From positions 22,277,499 to 22,341,498 of the forward strand of contig NC_092565.1 of assembly GCF_037975245.1 (NCBI RefSeq): 64,000 nucleotides of DNA, read 5' to 3'. Made by a program: the position numbers and the translations under genes. Of the stretch, positions 36,009 to 49,800 are shown in pieces. Below the pieces are notes generated by a model. It did not search any database, was not told the DNA's origin, and saw nothing but the letters and a program-made list of their open reading frames with translations. The stretch comes from Apostichopus japonicus (Eukaryota > Echinodermata > Holothuroidea > Aspidochirotida > Stichopodidae). The number at the start of each line of letters is the position of its first letter. Within the stretch, counting starts at the first letter, position 1.

Positions 36009-37781
36009 AAATAGTTTTGAAATATAACATATTTAGAACCTTATTAATGAAATTAATTTGATTTGAAAACAGAGTGATATATATATATATATATAGATAA
36101 TATGAAGCAAAGACTTGACAACATAAATTTGAATTGAGACAAATTTTACACAAGAGAACAAATAAAACATGTAATAAACAGATATTTTGGATGTAAAAAC
36201 ACTTTTTATTTTTTGTTGATATGCAAATTGCTGAGCTCAAAGGGAATACCATCTATACAAATTCATATACAAAATGTCCAAATTAACAGTTATTAGAATC
36301 TTTGATTTAATATACAGCACTCAAGGGACTGAACGAGAACCAAAAAGCTTCTAGAACCATTAAAAAGAAAAAATGATGATATATTGCAAACTTTGACTTG
36401 TCTAACCCATCCACATTTAACCTGTTCCAAATAACATATTAAAAATTTTATAAATTTGTTTTTGTAGCTGCTGAAAAACATGAGAAAAGGAACAAAGAGA
36501 AGGCTTGCACTGGTTATTAAAAGTATGATATATGTAATTAAAAGCCAATGGGTCTCATCAGGGTGTATGTATCATCAGGTAAAATTACAACATGGGTCAC
36601 CACCAAGGGGGGGGGGGGTAAAGTTTGAGAAGCAGGGCTATCTATATATGGTAACTTTTTAAATACGTCAAATTTGGATAACTCTATAACGCATTAAAAA
36701 TGAGAAGAAAACAGACAGAAATGACAGGTGTAAGCAGAGCTGCATGATAGAAATTGAACTTAATCCTTAAAAATGGCACCAAAAAGAGCACCACATACAG
36801 ACAAACAGACACTACTACAGACTTTACTAACTAGCTCTTGTGCTAGGTTTATAAAGGTTGAATCACCGGTAGTTCCCCATAGACTTTTATCAACAGCATC
36901 CCCCCATCCCCGGCCCCCACCTCCACATCAAATTATCTGAGGTAATTAACATTTTAAGTAACATGAGGAATGTCAATCCTCGACCAACCCCTCGACCAAC
37001 CCCTTGACCAACCGTCTTACTCCATCCCCTTAATTGTCATTTCATACATCGATACACCTTGTATTATTACTCTATAACTTCTATATCACTTTTCTAATTT
37101 CGCTTTTTTAAAACTTTTTCTCAAGAATTCGGAATATCGCATGTACTCAAATTCCATAGATCCCCTACCTCCGTGGGGCTCTGGTACATGGAATTTAGAT
37201 ATACTAGTTAACACTTCTTCAATACAGACAAAGTTACTCTTATACAAATATCCATTCAAATTGAGGAAGGGGAATGCTCTAGCAAGAAATGGGGTAACCG
37301 TGGCGACGACACCGAGATGGGCAAACATGTTACGCCTGCTGATGTATAACGGTTTATAGGTATAGGTGACTTTTCGACTTTTAGGTACTACTAAAATCTG
37401 AACAGCAAACTTGAGTGACAACTTTTAAAAGTGTTCTGCTTGCTGTTATGTCCGAGACAAGATTTTTTGAAATTTCTGGTCACCCTATGAGGGGCTAAAA
37501 CCCATCTCAGAGAACTGGTTCTAACTGTTAGATACTGGTACTGCTTAAGAAGTCTTTCAACTTACTTACTGCATCTTTAAATGTCTGTGTCGAGGTTCAG
37601 AGAAAGCTAACCTCCTCGACTGGGTTCACTGCATGAATCCATCACTGCTGGATTCAGTCCTAACGATACTGTGAAGGCTTGAACTACCCGTCTCGTACCT
37701 GCTTCATGGAGGGTCTTCTGGATGGTTCCGATGCTGTGGGAGGAGGGGGAGGTCCCTTCTGGTGGAGCTCTCTGATGTAAT
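36009..37781. other. Convergent 3' UTRs of SAXO and TCERG1
   Basis: The plus-strand AATAAA at 36161-36166 probably ends the SAXO mRNA. The minus-strand AATAAA (TTTATT at 36205-36210) could end TCERG1, leaving a TCERG1 3' UTR of roughly 1.5 kb. A TATA microsatellite lies near 36078 and a G-run near 36608. No other gene was seen. Confidence 0.5.
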
Positions 37782-37879
37782 CTACCCGTCTCGTACCTGC
37801 TTCATGGAGGGTCTTCTGGATGGTTCCGATGCTGTGGGAGGAGGGGGAGGTCCCTTCTGGTGGAGCTCTCTGATGTAAT
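37684..37879. repeat. 98-bp tandem duplication of TCERG1 stop-codon region
   Basis: Two near-identical 98-bp units run from CTACCCGTCTCGTACCTGCT at 37684 and again at 37782. The unit covers the TCERG1 C-terminal coding sequence, from the Asp-Tyr-Ile-Arg-Glu region to the TAG stop. The stop used falls exactly at the junction. The second unit lies in the 3' UTR and is out of frame because 98 is not a multiple of three. Confidence 0.95.
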
Positions 37880-40800
37880 CTGCCATCATCTTGGATCGTT
37901 TGTCCGCCATACAGTCCAGGATCAGGTATCGTTTATCTTTCTCTAGATTCTTCTCGATGTCTCTGAGATGGACGTCGGACTCTTCTATCATATTCCTGGA
38001 CCTGAGGGTGAGAAATGACGGGACCCATCACAGATAAAGTAGTGGTACCGCCCAAGGCCGTAGGTCATCCAGAAATTACTGATGCTGGGCACCATACGCT
38101 TAACCTCAAACTAATGATGGAAGTATCACTTCCATGAAATTCTATCATCTTCAGCTATTGATTTCAAGCACTTTACAGTCTTACCTGTGGATACCATTGA
38201 TAAGTTATCAGTCATATAACATTAATTAAACATCTCACAAGTACACAATTGCATGAACCTTGACTGGTTTCTTCTATCTCATGAATTAATGGCCATGTCA
38301 TGTTTATTGCTTTACAGAGCTCGGAGTTACTGCTCGTATAAACCTTTCTAGGTGTCAAGAGCGCATACTTACTTGTGTGTTATGATCTTTGTCTCTCTCA
38401 AGAGATCCCTGAAATCTTGTTTCGCTTTCTGATATTTCGCAGCAGAATACTGATTGAACTCTTCTTCCTGCAAAAGAGAAATAATTTAAAATAAACATTT
38501 AGTGGACATGAAATATCCCTACCATTAATATTAGTGATGTCAACAAAAAAACCTTAAAAAAAAAAACCTTGCATCATAGCCTTTGTTTAGGCATTTATAT
38601 AGGTTTAATAAGACGTGTGTGACTAATGAGATCTTCCATCCAGAGTCTGTGAAGCATATGTAGAAAGGGGAGGAAGATATAACAGCCGTAGCATTTTCCT
38701 ATTTTCATGTAGGGAGACTCATTCGCCTCGCTGAGCAGATTCTACTTCCATCACTAACTTAACTCCAATTTTCGGCTAACCAGAAAAAGCCAAAAACAAA
38801 AGATTTTTTCCTTTAATAATTAATATGAGTGCTTCTTCCTATCGCTCAACTATGTACAATCAACATATTTTTAGATTAATCATGAATGTTTTGAACCTAA
38901 AAATGTTATATGCTGTGTAGACATGGGTCAAGAAACATTTGTTATTAACGTGGTGAAAGTCTATAGCAAATTTTGCTTTCATATGCTTAACATTTTTCTG
39001 AGAGGTCTTTAATAAATATTTCACAAAGGTTTAAATTTTTGATTCGCAGTTAAAGATGCTTTAGACAAATGAGAGGTGATTTGCATGTACCTCAATTAAT
39101 TATTCATTTAATGAAGCTGCTATTATCGTTTTGTTCCTTTCCGATACTACTAAAGGTTCACAGAAATGATCGACAGAGAGGTCGGCAGTCAAATTAACTT
39201 CCAAATTTGAATCTTTATGTAAAAGTTGTATTGATGCCTCTTAGATAATTAATGTTTGCTGGTTGGTAGATCATCCGTCAATTTGACAGAATGTATCATC
39301 AAATAGCCCCCCCCCCACCCCATTGTTAGATTCAAAGGTTGGTTAGGCCTTGCTAGGTACATCATGAGAGTGTTATAGGTTAGATACATGATTGCTAGTG
39401 TAGACTTGAGGGGTTAATGGTTGCTGGTTGGTAGGATCATCTGTCAATTTGACAGAATGTATCATTAAATAGCCCCCCCCGCCCCATTGTTAAATTCAAA
39501 GGTTGGTTAGGCCTAGCTAGGTACATCATGAGAGTGTTATAGGTTAGATACATGATTGCTAGTGTAGACTTGAGTGGTTAATGGTTGCTGGTTGGTAGGA
39601 TCATCTGTCAATTTGACAGAATGTATCATTAAATAGCCCCCCCCCCGCCCCATTGTTAGATTCAAAGGTTGGTTAGGCCTTGCTAGGTACATCATGAGAG
39701 TGTTATAGGTTAGATACATGATTGCTAGTGTAGACTTGAGTGGTTAATGGTTGCTGGTTGGTAGGATCATCTGTCAATTTGACAGAATGTATCATTAAAT
39801 AGCCCCCCCCCCCCATTGTTAGATTCAAAGGTTGGTTAGGCCTAGCTAGGTACATCATGAGAGTGTTATAGGTTAGATACATGATTGCTAGTGTAGACTT
39901 GAGTGATTAAGGTTTGCTGGTTGGTAGATCATCTGTCAATTTGACAGAATGTATCATTAAATAGCCCCCCCCCCCATTGTTAGATTCAAAGGTTGGTTAG
40001 GCCTAGCTAGGTCTTTCATGAGAGTGTTATAGGTTAGATACATGATTACTAGTGTAGACTTGAGTGGTTAATGGTTGCTGGTTGGTAGATCATCTGTCAA
40101 TTTGACAGAGGAAAACTAGGTGATATGAATTGATCTGGAGATTAATAAGCCGGTACAAAATTGTCAATTTGATGGTTGTCACTTCTTAAAGACCAACAGA
40201 TAAACAAGGTCTGCATAAAGAACCAGACATTCTCTTTGATGAGAGAGTAAAACGTGGATTTACAGCGATAAAAGTTAAAATTAAAAATTTCCATTTTAGT
40301 CCATTTTAGACAAGCTTACTACTCTTTCAAGTTTTCAATCATTTGTCTTGACATTTACAAGTTTCTGTTATATGTTGTATTCGAGGTCTTTTAATGTTGT
40401 TTTCAGGAGACATTAGGCTGCGCAAACCGCCAGCGATTGCTTACATAGTAGAGTATACATTAGTCTTACCCTCGGTCCAATGGTATACTTCAGGTATCTT
40501 GGGTCTTCTTTGATATACCTTCTCACCTCCTTCCAAGTTGAGGTCAGTTGGAACTGAACAAAAGAAAGGAAGGAAACAGTTACATTAATGTGACATCCTA
40601 CATCAAACACTCGTAATGTATTCGCATACAACATCTCACCAGATACACTACAGCTACTTGTCACAGGAACATTCTAACTTGTTTTCCCTGACCAACTCCT
40701 TCACCCCAACCCCCCCACCCCATGCACATGCCACTGACTCAAACCTGCTCTAGGATAGCCATTTAGTGGGGACAATATCACATTTAAGTCTTATAACATG

Positions 40801-43800
40801 CTTTTTTTCACAGTTGGAAACCTTGCAGAATTTCATCCAAACTATTACTTTGCTTGTATCCAACAATTTCCCACTTTTGTTTGTGAAGTGGACAACTAAG
40901 CACTTTTCAAACGTGTCTTTTCAAGTTTCAATGAAACAATCATAGTATATAACCCCTTGCCTATTGTAATTTTATTTATATTATTCATTTATTGATAATT
41001 TGCGACAAAGTTTCCACAAGTATCCTTAATTTCCCACAAACCCGGTTCGGACTTAGCTTGCAGGACTGTTTTGTTGTCGGACTTACTTCTTTCGTTTCGT
41101 TCAGCAGGTCGTGGAACTTCTGTTTGATTTTCTGACTCAATGCCTCCAAATGCTGTTTAAAAACTCTCTCTTTCTCCTCGGTATCCAGCAGACCTGCCAA
41201 CTGCCAGCGAGAATCCTTCTTCAGTTGTCTCTTGGTGGATTTCCAGACAGCCCCTGCATCTCGAACCTGCAACAATTAAACATCGTGAATCACTCAACAA
41301 TTGGTTGATAAGTCAGCAGCCATTTGAAAAGAACATCCCCATATCTTAGTAAATATATAGTTGATTGAATGTAATTTATCTTGACACTGCGGATGTGGTT
41401 TGACGTATATTTCCAGAAATTTTGTTTAAAAATCAACTTCACCACCCACCGTCATATCCCTATAGAAGTTAAAGGTGCAACTGGACCATTCAAAGGGAAG
41501 TTAAGGTCCCTGACAAGGTAACCTGCAAATTTAATCTGCCAAAATCACTCTCAAGGATCTTAAACTGAAGATCAAAGTTTACAGATCTACAGACCCACAT
41601 AATACGAAATCCATGGGAGAAAAACTTATTGGACTGAGAAATTTGAATCTCTTAAATGATTGGTGAAACAAATGGTTGCAACTACATAGAATCTGTTTAA
41701 TAAACTGAACTGAGGTATATCAAATAAAGTTTGAATATAACATTGTTGGGTCTGGTTTCAAAGAACTTTGCCATCTAACTTAAAATGCAGATTTGAGTGC
41801 TGCCAATTTAAAGATTAAAATCTTTTCAATTATTGTGCAAAATTTTCTTAACAAAAAACTTACCAGGTCCGACAACAATGCCTTAAAGTGCTGCATGGCT
41901 TCCTCTTTTTTATACTGCCCTCTTTCTCTGTCCAGCGCCCTCATTTCCTCCTCTTTCATTTTTTGAACCACTTTTTCTCTCTCACGGATGCTGGCTTCCA
42001 CTCTCTTCCGTTTTTCAGCATCAGCAGTCTACAAGATAGATCAAGGAAAGATGTCAAAATGCAATGGGTTTTTTTTTTTGTGGGGGGGGGGGAGGGGGGG
42101 GATTTCCAATAGCCATTCTTTACCCAGTAATCTATTCAAATAGATGCATAAATCATGGTCTTTCATCTTGGTTTGCTCCATACGTTATATTCAAGGAGAC
42201 TGCGCAATACCCTGTGAATCTAATTTTATCTAACTTATTTATCGAAATACTATGCGAATAAGCCAAATTGCTAAACAGAGGCACGGGATGAATTATAACA
42301 TATAGCCTCAATATTTTCATTGTAAATGACAAAAAAAAAAAATCATACACCTCAAACTGACTATGCAAGATGTAAACAGTTTCATTTTTATTTCAAAATG
42401 TCAACAGTACATCTATTCCCTATGAACATCTGTCACACCACATGCAGCATTCTGTGTCTACCGGCAATCAAGCCCAGCAGATGAACCGCTCGACACCAGC
42501 TGAACTTCAATTATTTCATTATTATTATTATTTTAATTATTTTACAAGAGCATATCATCAGCTGTAACAAGACACAATCAGCTGAGATAACCTTGCCACT
42601 CACCATGTTGATCTTTTCCATATATTCCTGAAACCAAACTTCCCTCTGACTGGAACTACCAACGGCTTTGTAGCGTGCGTCGCCTTTCAGCTGACCTTTG
42701 ACACGACTCCATACGGTATCTTTGTCAAATTTGTCGGTGTTCTCCTCTAACAAGGCTAGGAAATCATTCTTAGCCTGGTATGAAGGAGAAGAAAAAACAA
42801 AAACTTTAGTTTACCAAAATATCTATCAAAATTATGAGCAAGATGGCATGTTTTTGTCAATCTCTTCTACAAGACAATGACGAGACCCAATTTTGGGACA
42901 GTTTAGCCTTTTTAATGATCCAGTGGAGCTGGGCAATATGTTTTTGTCAAGCTTCTGGTCCAGTCAAAGATAGCTAAAAGAACTAGTGGTTGCTATGAAA
43001 ACATCTAAAATTTTGCCATCTCCAAACAAAAAAAAGTGAAGAGGCAGTTTATTAAACCTTACTATCTTGTCACACCCCTAAACTTTACAGGGGTTTTCCT
43101 GTGGCAACAAAAATTCTTGTTTGTAATTTCACCTCTAAATCTTTATGAATCCACTTTTGAATTATGTCGCTACATTACATCACATCCTGTGTGTAATTAT
43201 TTTTGATGTCAACAAAAACATTTGTTTGCCTTTTCTATTTTGTTTCGGCTGACAGCCAATCAGAATTGGAGGTTGTTCAAAGAGAGAGCGAGAGAGACTC
43301 ACTTTTGTTCTATGACTATAACTCAACACTATCATGACAAAAACACACGTACCAAAGAAGATAAAAAAAGAGGAAAAAAAGGAAGAATGACAAGCATGAG
43401 ATATTTACAAATCATGAACATTACCTGACCAGGCATGCCACTCACTCTGCTAGTCGGTTAACAAACCTCCGGTTTCCTCAAATTACTTTTACGATTACAA
43501 TTAACTGTTCTTCGAAACAGAGAGAGACCTATGTAAATTTCTGTTTGTCCGTGTCCTTTGTTCAGCAACTTAGCACGGTCAGAACACGACAAGACGAGAA
43601 ACGACTCGTGTCGAGAAAAAAAAGGATACTTTTAAAGAAAAAAAAGTAAGGAAGAAGATGTAAGGGATAAGCCTGAAAGTCCTAAGACCCATCTTACCTC
43701 TGAATGCAAGCTTTCAAGAGCAGAAACATGATACGTTCCTCATCACAGAACACTTTGCCAGCATTCTCTAAGTTTTGCATATTCTTTACGCAAGAGAGAA

Positions 43801-46800
43801 AAAAAGTGTGAAATGGTGAGAGAGAGGTTTACACCATGCTGTCTAACGTACTCTTTTTTTATTTTCCCTGTAAGTCTACTGTGTGTGTCTGTCTGTTGGA
43901 AAAATGCACACAACCATAGTGATCGAGGAGCATCACGATCAAAGACACTGTCTAGAAAATTGACGGGAATTAAAAGAAAAAGATTCTGTCGATACCAATC
44001 TCTAGAGTATTTTAAGGCATCGGCAGTCCGAGTGATCCCGAAGAGGCAACGCTAGGGGCTTTGGTCTTTTGGTGCAATGTTTATCCTGGGAAGTAAAACT
44101 GGAGTTCCAAGACTTTTAATGGTCAGTAGTCAGAAATGATGTGAAGGCGTTTACTTAATGCTGGACCAGCAAAACATTTCTGGATTTGTCTTTTCTTTTG
44201 CTCGATAACCAAACCTAATTGCATCATTTCCATTTGACAAATCAAATGCCAAACAAATTTTACAAAACCTCTGTAGATTTATGAAATGTAAGCAAACATC
44301 ACTTGCTAGATACTACTAAACTTCCAAACAATTGTAGGTTTATTTCTCCACTTTGGACTTACAGTAGGTATTTGGCTTTAACCAAGTAGGGGAAAGGAGA
44401 TTACCAAAGATGATGAAATAGTATCGTCCATCCACTTCTTCCTCCCCCTCCCCCTCCCCCACCCCCCTTCAATTCCCTTTTCATTCTAGCCTGAATCCTG
44501 CAACAATTTGCCTCGGTTTTTCAGAATGGCAAACACTTCCACTCCATGTAACCTTTTCTCCTCAAATAACCAAAGTTTGCAACACAAACCCCCATATTTT
44601 GAGGATCAAAATTATTTCCATAACAAGAACAAAGATGAAACCACCATTTCAATCTCTTTAATCCATCTCTTTTCCCCAAAACTCTTTGCCTTTGTTTATT
44701 TGAAACAATTAATGAAATGGATAAGGATTGTAACCTAATTATGATCAGAAAAAAACAGTCTCAAACAAGACCTTCATAAACTACTTTTAAACATACAGGT
44801 ACATTTTATGAACTTCAAAAGATATTTATAAATAAAATGAGAAAACAGCTCTCTCCACTCTCACAGGCCACTCAAACGGAGATTTTGTAATCAACTTTCG
44901 CGATTCATTATCTCTGCTTCAGACCTGCCCTGTGACTCGTTACCGTACAAAATCTATTTTACGAGTAACCCCTGTAACCTCTGTTTCACGATTATATGTT
45001 TTTAGGTAAAAAAAATTAGCCAAAATTACTTCACCCGAAACCTCCATATTTTGGGGATTATATTGTTCAAAATTCTTCTAACAGCAAATCTGAATATTTT
45101 TGGAGCATCCTGATTTCCAGGTGTGTATGTCGTCCCTGTCAGGGATTACAATTGCAATGAATATCACACTCGTGGAATTAATTTGTTTTCTTTTGTTTTT
45201 GTAGTTTATCTTTCGACGTCGTTATCGAGGTTATCTTGTCTCAGGGCAGATTTGAGAAGTGACCTTTCACTCTCGCTCCACTCACACCTCATTGGACACT
45301 AAGTCACGTACCTTCTCTGACTTGGCCATTGTGTCCTGTTTGGCCTGCTTGCGCACCTGCAGCATGAACTCGTTGAAGAGGGCCTCTCGTTCCCTCATCT
45401 TATCTATTCCCTTGAATCGCTGGTCCCTGCCGTGCTTCTGGGCAAACTCGCTGAATGTGGTTCTTTTCAAAGAAGGGACAGAGAAGAAAACACATGTATA
45501 CACAAAGACACTGCTAAAAAGTCAAATCCATTAGCTACAATGTGCCAAACCCATATCAGCCATAACTATTTAGCCTGATATACTGAGTTGCACTGTTGGT
45601 AAAAGAAATATATTTTGAATGGTGACATGTAAAAATTACACAATCCAGGAGTTTTCGAACAATATCACAAAAAATCGAGTATCGGGATAGAGTACAGCAC
45701 AACAATGTCACTGAAGTATTTATAAATTATCCCAACCCACCTCTCTAAAAAAACAAAAATAATATAATAATATTTATATTGATTGCTCTTAATACTCTAT
45801 GTCAAACAAGCCTCATTCATATTGATTGGCTAAAATGAACAGAATTTAGAAAGAAAGAAAGGAAGAAAAAGAATGTTTTTAATGTGACAAGGAAGTAGAT
45901 TAGTTTGTTCAATAATTGACATCATTATGTATCTTCTTGAATATTTCCAAGATGTCTGGGTTAACAAACAATCCTGAATTCGAGTCACTCATTCCTGAAT
46001 TCGGTCCTGAGTTCGAGTCACTCCAAGATTAATGTATGTCATCCAGTTACAGAGTTGTTGACAATTAACAATTCATAATCATGGACGTTAAATATGAATT
46101 TAAGAGATTGACTTCGGTCAGCTTGCAGCTTTGATAAGCCAATGATGGCTTCTTTGCGAGTTCCTGCCTGCAGGAGAAACTAAAATACATACATACATAC
46201 ATAATTCTCAAGCTAAAACTGGAGACTTACTTTGGATTTAGATTCAACTCTGCCATCAGGGCCTTAAACTCCTCCTTATTCTGTTTGACTTTAGATGCCC
46301 TCTCTTTCCTCTCGTCCTCTGCACGGATCTTCACATAGCTCTCAAAGACCTGCTTCCTCTCCTTCGGTAAGAGGAGCAGGTAACGAGGATCAAACACTAT
46401 CTTGTGCAACTCCTTCTCCCAGGTCGAAAAAGCCGAAACCTAAAACAAGGTAGATGAAGAACAGATTTACGTTACTTCTCTTTCTGCCAACAATTTCAAT
46501 TTGTGTTAAAATTTGTCAAAGACTTCTAAATTCTGACCTGAAAAGGTACACTAGCACTTTTGCAGGGCTTGAAATGAGAAACAACATCAGTGACAGTTTA
46601 CTTTGTGCTCGTATAGCAAGCTGCCAGTTTACCCATGTTCTCACACCCTCCTTCCACCCCTCCCCATTGCTCTTCCTTCCCCAAGTCAACAGCAACATAA
46701 AAACGAAATCAATCAGCCGATGCCAAAAACTGCACTGGAAGCTTCCCAAGTTAGCAACCCTTTCCACTAACTGTATCTGCTGCACTTGATACCCTCAACT

Positions 46801-49800
46801 TTGTTGTAACCTCACTTACAGACTGCCTCCAAGTTGACCCCCCTCCCCTCCTTTACAAACGTAGACTTACCCCTCTCTCCAGCAGCATGTCCTTAAACTG
46901 TTTCATTCTAATCTCCAGGGGTATCAGAGCCCTCTCTTTGGCTGCTTGTACCTCGGCAGCAATGGCAGCCGTCTTCTGCAGATCTTCATCTTCGTTCTTC
47001 TTCTGCGTCTTTTTCTTCTTCTTGACCTGTTTGTCATCCTCTTCCTTGACGACCTCCTCCGCTTCTCGCTTGACACCTGACGGAGGACGGAGACACATTT
47101 TGGAATCGTAATAATCTCTAGCAGAACAGGACACCGACCAAGACAGATTTAAAACAATGCCGGTCTGTCTTTGCTTCTTAAACATGTACAAACTAGGTAC
47201 ATTTCAAACCAGAGCCCTTAAACATGTACAAACTAGGTACATTTCAAACCAGAGCAGTTAAACATGTACAAACTAGGTACATTTCAAACCAGAGCCCTTA
47301 AACATGTACAAACTATGTACATTTCAAACCAGAGCCCTTAAACATGTACAAACTATGTACCTTTCAAACCAGAGCCCTTAAACATGTACAAACTATGTAC
47401 ATTTCAAACCAGAGCCCTTAAACATGTACAAACTATGTACATTTCAAACCAGAGCCCTTAAACATGTACAAACTATGTACCTTTCAAACCAGGGCCACTC
47501 TTTTTCTCACCCAAATCGCTAGTACATCGTCTTTGCACAAGACTTTTACCAGCGAGCCATAGAAACTGCCGTTCATACAGTCGGAAAACGGTCAGACGGC
47601 CGTCAGATCATGGTGTTTTTAAGAAAAGTGAGCGAGTACTAGTTTGTAAGCACAGTTTACTTAACATAATGGCACAGACGAGTAATCTTTTAGAAACATT
47701 CCTAGTTTGATCTTTGTTTGTGATTAGCGGAATGTAACAAAATGTGACAATATTGTAATAATCCAGTTCAACTTCTTGAAATACCAACTGATTCATTTTT
47801 TATGTATCAAATCTAGCAGGATGTTATCGGTTCATTAAACTGTCGTCGTCTATTTCAGCAACAATCATGTAGTTTTATCAAACTTGATAGAAAATGACAA
47901 ATAAATGTAAAATGTTGCTGAAAATGTTAAAAATGTTGCTGAAAATATTATACCTTGTTGCTGTTGTTGAGACGGGTCTTCTTTCGTCCCCAATGGGGCT
48001 TCCTCTTGGAGCATACGATCAACATCCATCCTCCCCTCTAAGTCCTCTGGTTTCTCCCAGAGTGAGAGTTTACAGCTTGGGTTGTAGTAGAATACTCTAC
48101 CATCACCTGTCCAGACCAAACACCTGCAAAGACAAATAAATAACGATAAAAATATAAATCATTGCCATCATTAGTTTTATTTATTCTAAAGAGACAGACA
48201 CAATTTCACTATAATCCCAATTTGACAGTTGACCGGTGCGTCACTTATCATAACAGTCACGTGGATAAACTCCTCTAAGAAGGGGGGAAAATTAAAAAAA
48301 CGACAGCAATATATTTCTCGCTGGGTATGAATAGAAATTTGTACTGATGTAAACCAAGTTCAGTTCTTACAAATCATTTATATGCTCGGTTTCTCACTCA
48401 AGAGAGACCAACTATAAACAAAACAACCTTCAGTTTGAAAGGGAAATAGTTTAAACAGAATGTATTTTTGCAAACTATTGTACACACAGTCAACCACTAT
48501 GGCTAGAGGAGCTGTGCTGCTAAGCACTTATAGCCAGGAATGCCACTGAGCCGCAGATAACCAATGTGCCATGTAGACTGTCATAGTACCATTAAGAGGG
48601 CCATGGCGCCCTTTAAACTGCCATAGCACATTGAAGAACATCATATTGATCTATAGCATCCCATAGTGCCAATTAGACTGACACAGTGCCCATTAGACTG
48701 ACACAGTGCCCTATACACTGTCATCCTGCCCTCTAGAAGGCCACAGTGCACTTACAACTGTCGTAGAGCCCTTTAATCTGCCATAGTATACCTGAGCCTG
48801 CCATAGCAGCTGCCATAGTGCCATTCCGACTGCCACAGCACCTCTTGAGTTCTATTCTACCCTTTCAGCCTTCTGACATGGCAGCTAAATATTGCTTTAA
48901 AGTCAAATCAACATTTAGTGTCATTAGGAAAATAAGGAGATCAGTCTATGCTACGATCCTTATATATGCCATGTCCTTATCAATCTGTACTGTGTTAATG
49001 GATTTACTTCAGGAGTACTACCTACCATGGAGTTCCTGGGACTGGTTTGGTAGCAATAGGACGAGCTCTTTCTGCTGCCTTCTCCTCTTCTGTTCTTGTG
49101 TCTTCAGCAGGTTTCTCTTCCTGGTATCAGAAAAGAATTATTAAAGTAGATTGAAGATCTGACTAACATGATGGCCACCTAACACAAGCTGAAGATGGAG
49201 TGGGGTTGTGAGAGAGGTGGAGGGACTTACTAACCACTGATGGTCACCTGACAAAAGCTGGAGATGGAGTGGGGGCTGTGAGAGAGGTGAAGGGACTTAC
49301 TGACCACTGAAGGCCACCTGACACAAGCTGGAGATGGAGTGGGGTTTTGAGAGAGGTTGAGGGACTTACTAACCACTGATGGTCACCTGACACAAGCTGG
49401 AGATAGAGTGGGGTTGTGAGAGAGGTGGAGGGACTAACTTACCACTGATCATTTTAATTAAGACAATGGAACATTAAGCTGGTTAAGATATTGTGATCTA
49501 TTTGGCACAGCAAGTTTGAGAATTATGATATTGGTTTTCACCCAAAACTAAGATTTTTCGAAGCCAAAACTATGACACATATTTTGAACATATTCTAATG
49601 TGTCATACTTTCACCATTTTTGCCAAACCGTTTGCCCTTCAAATACTCGTACCTTAACTTTCACTTCTTCTTTTTCTTCTTTGATTTTAATCGTTGACTT
49701 TGTCGATTCGTCTTCTTCCTGAGTCTTCTCCTCATTCGTCGTTATTTCTGGTTTCGTCTCTTCTTTAACGTCCGTCTCTACTTTCACCTCATCGACATTC

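Noticed and set aside
46853-47191. Taking the whole 112-aa minus frame as the TCERG1 exon
   Set aside because: The part above 47076 lies upstream of a CTCCGTCAG acceptor and runs into the 40-bp repeat. Only 47076-46871 joins in phase.
47178-47497. Regular 40-bp repeats considered as a CRISPR array
   Set aside because: Units are directly contiguous with no unique spacers, and the sequence is an intron of an animal gene.
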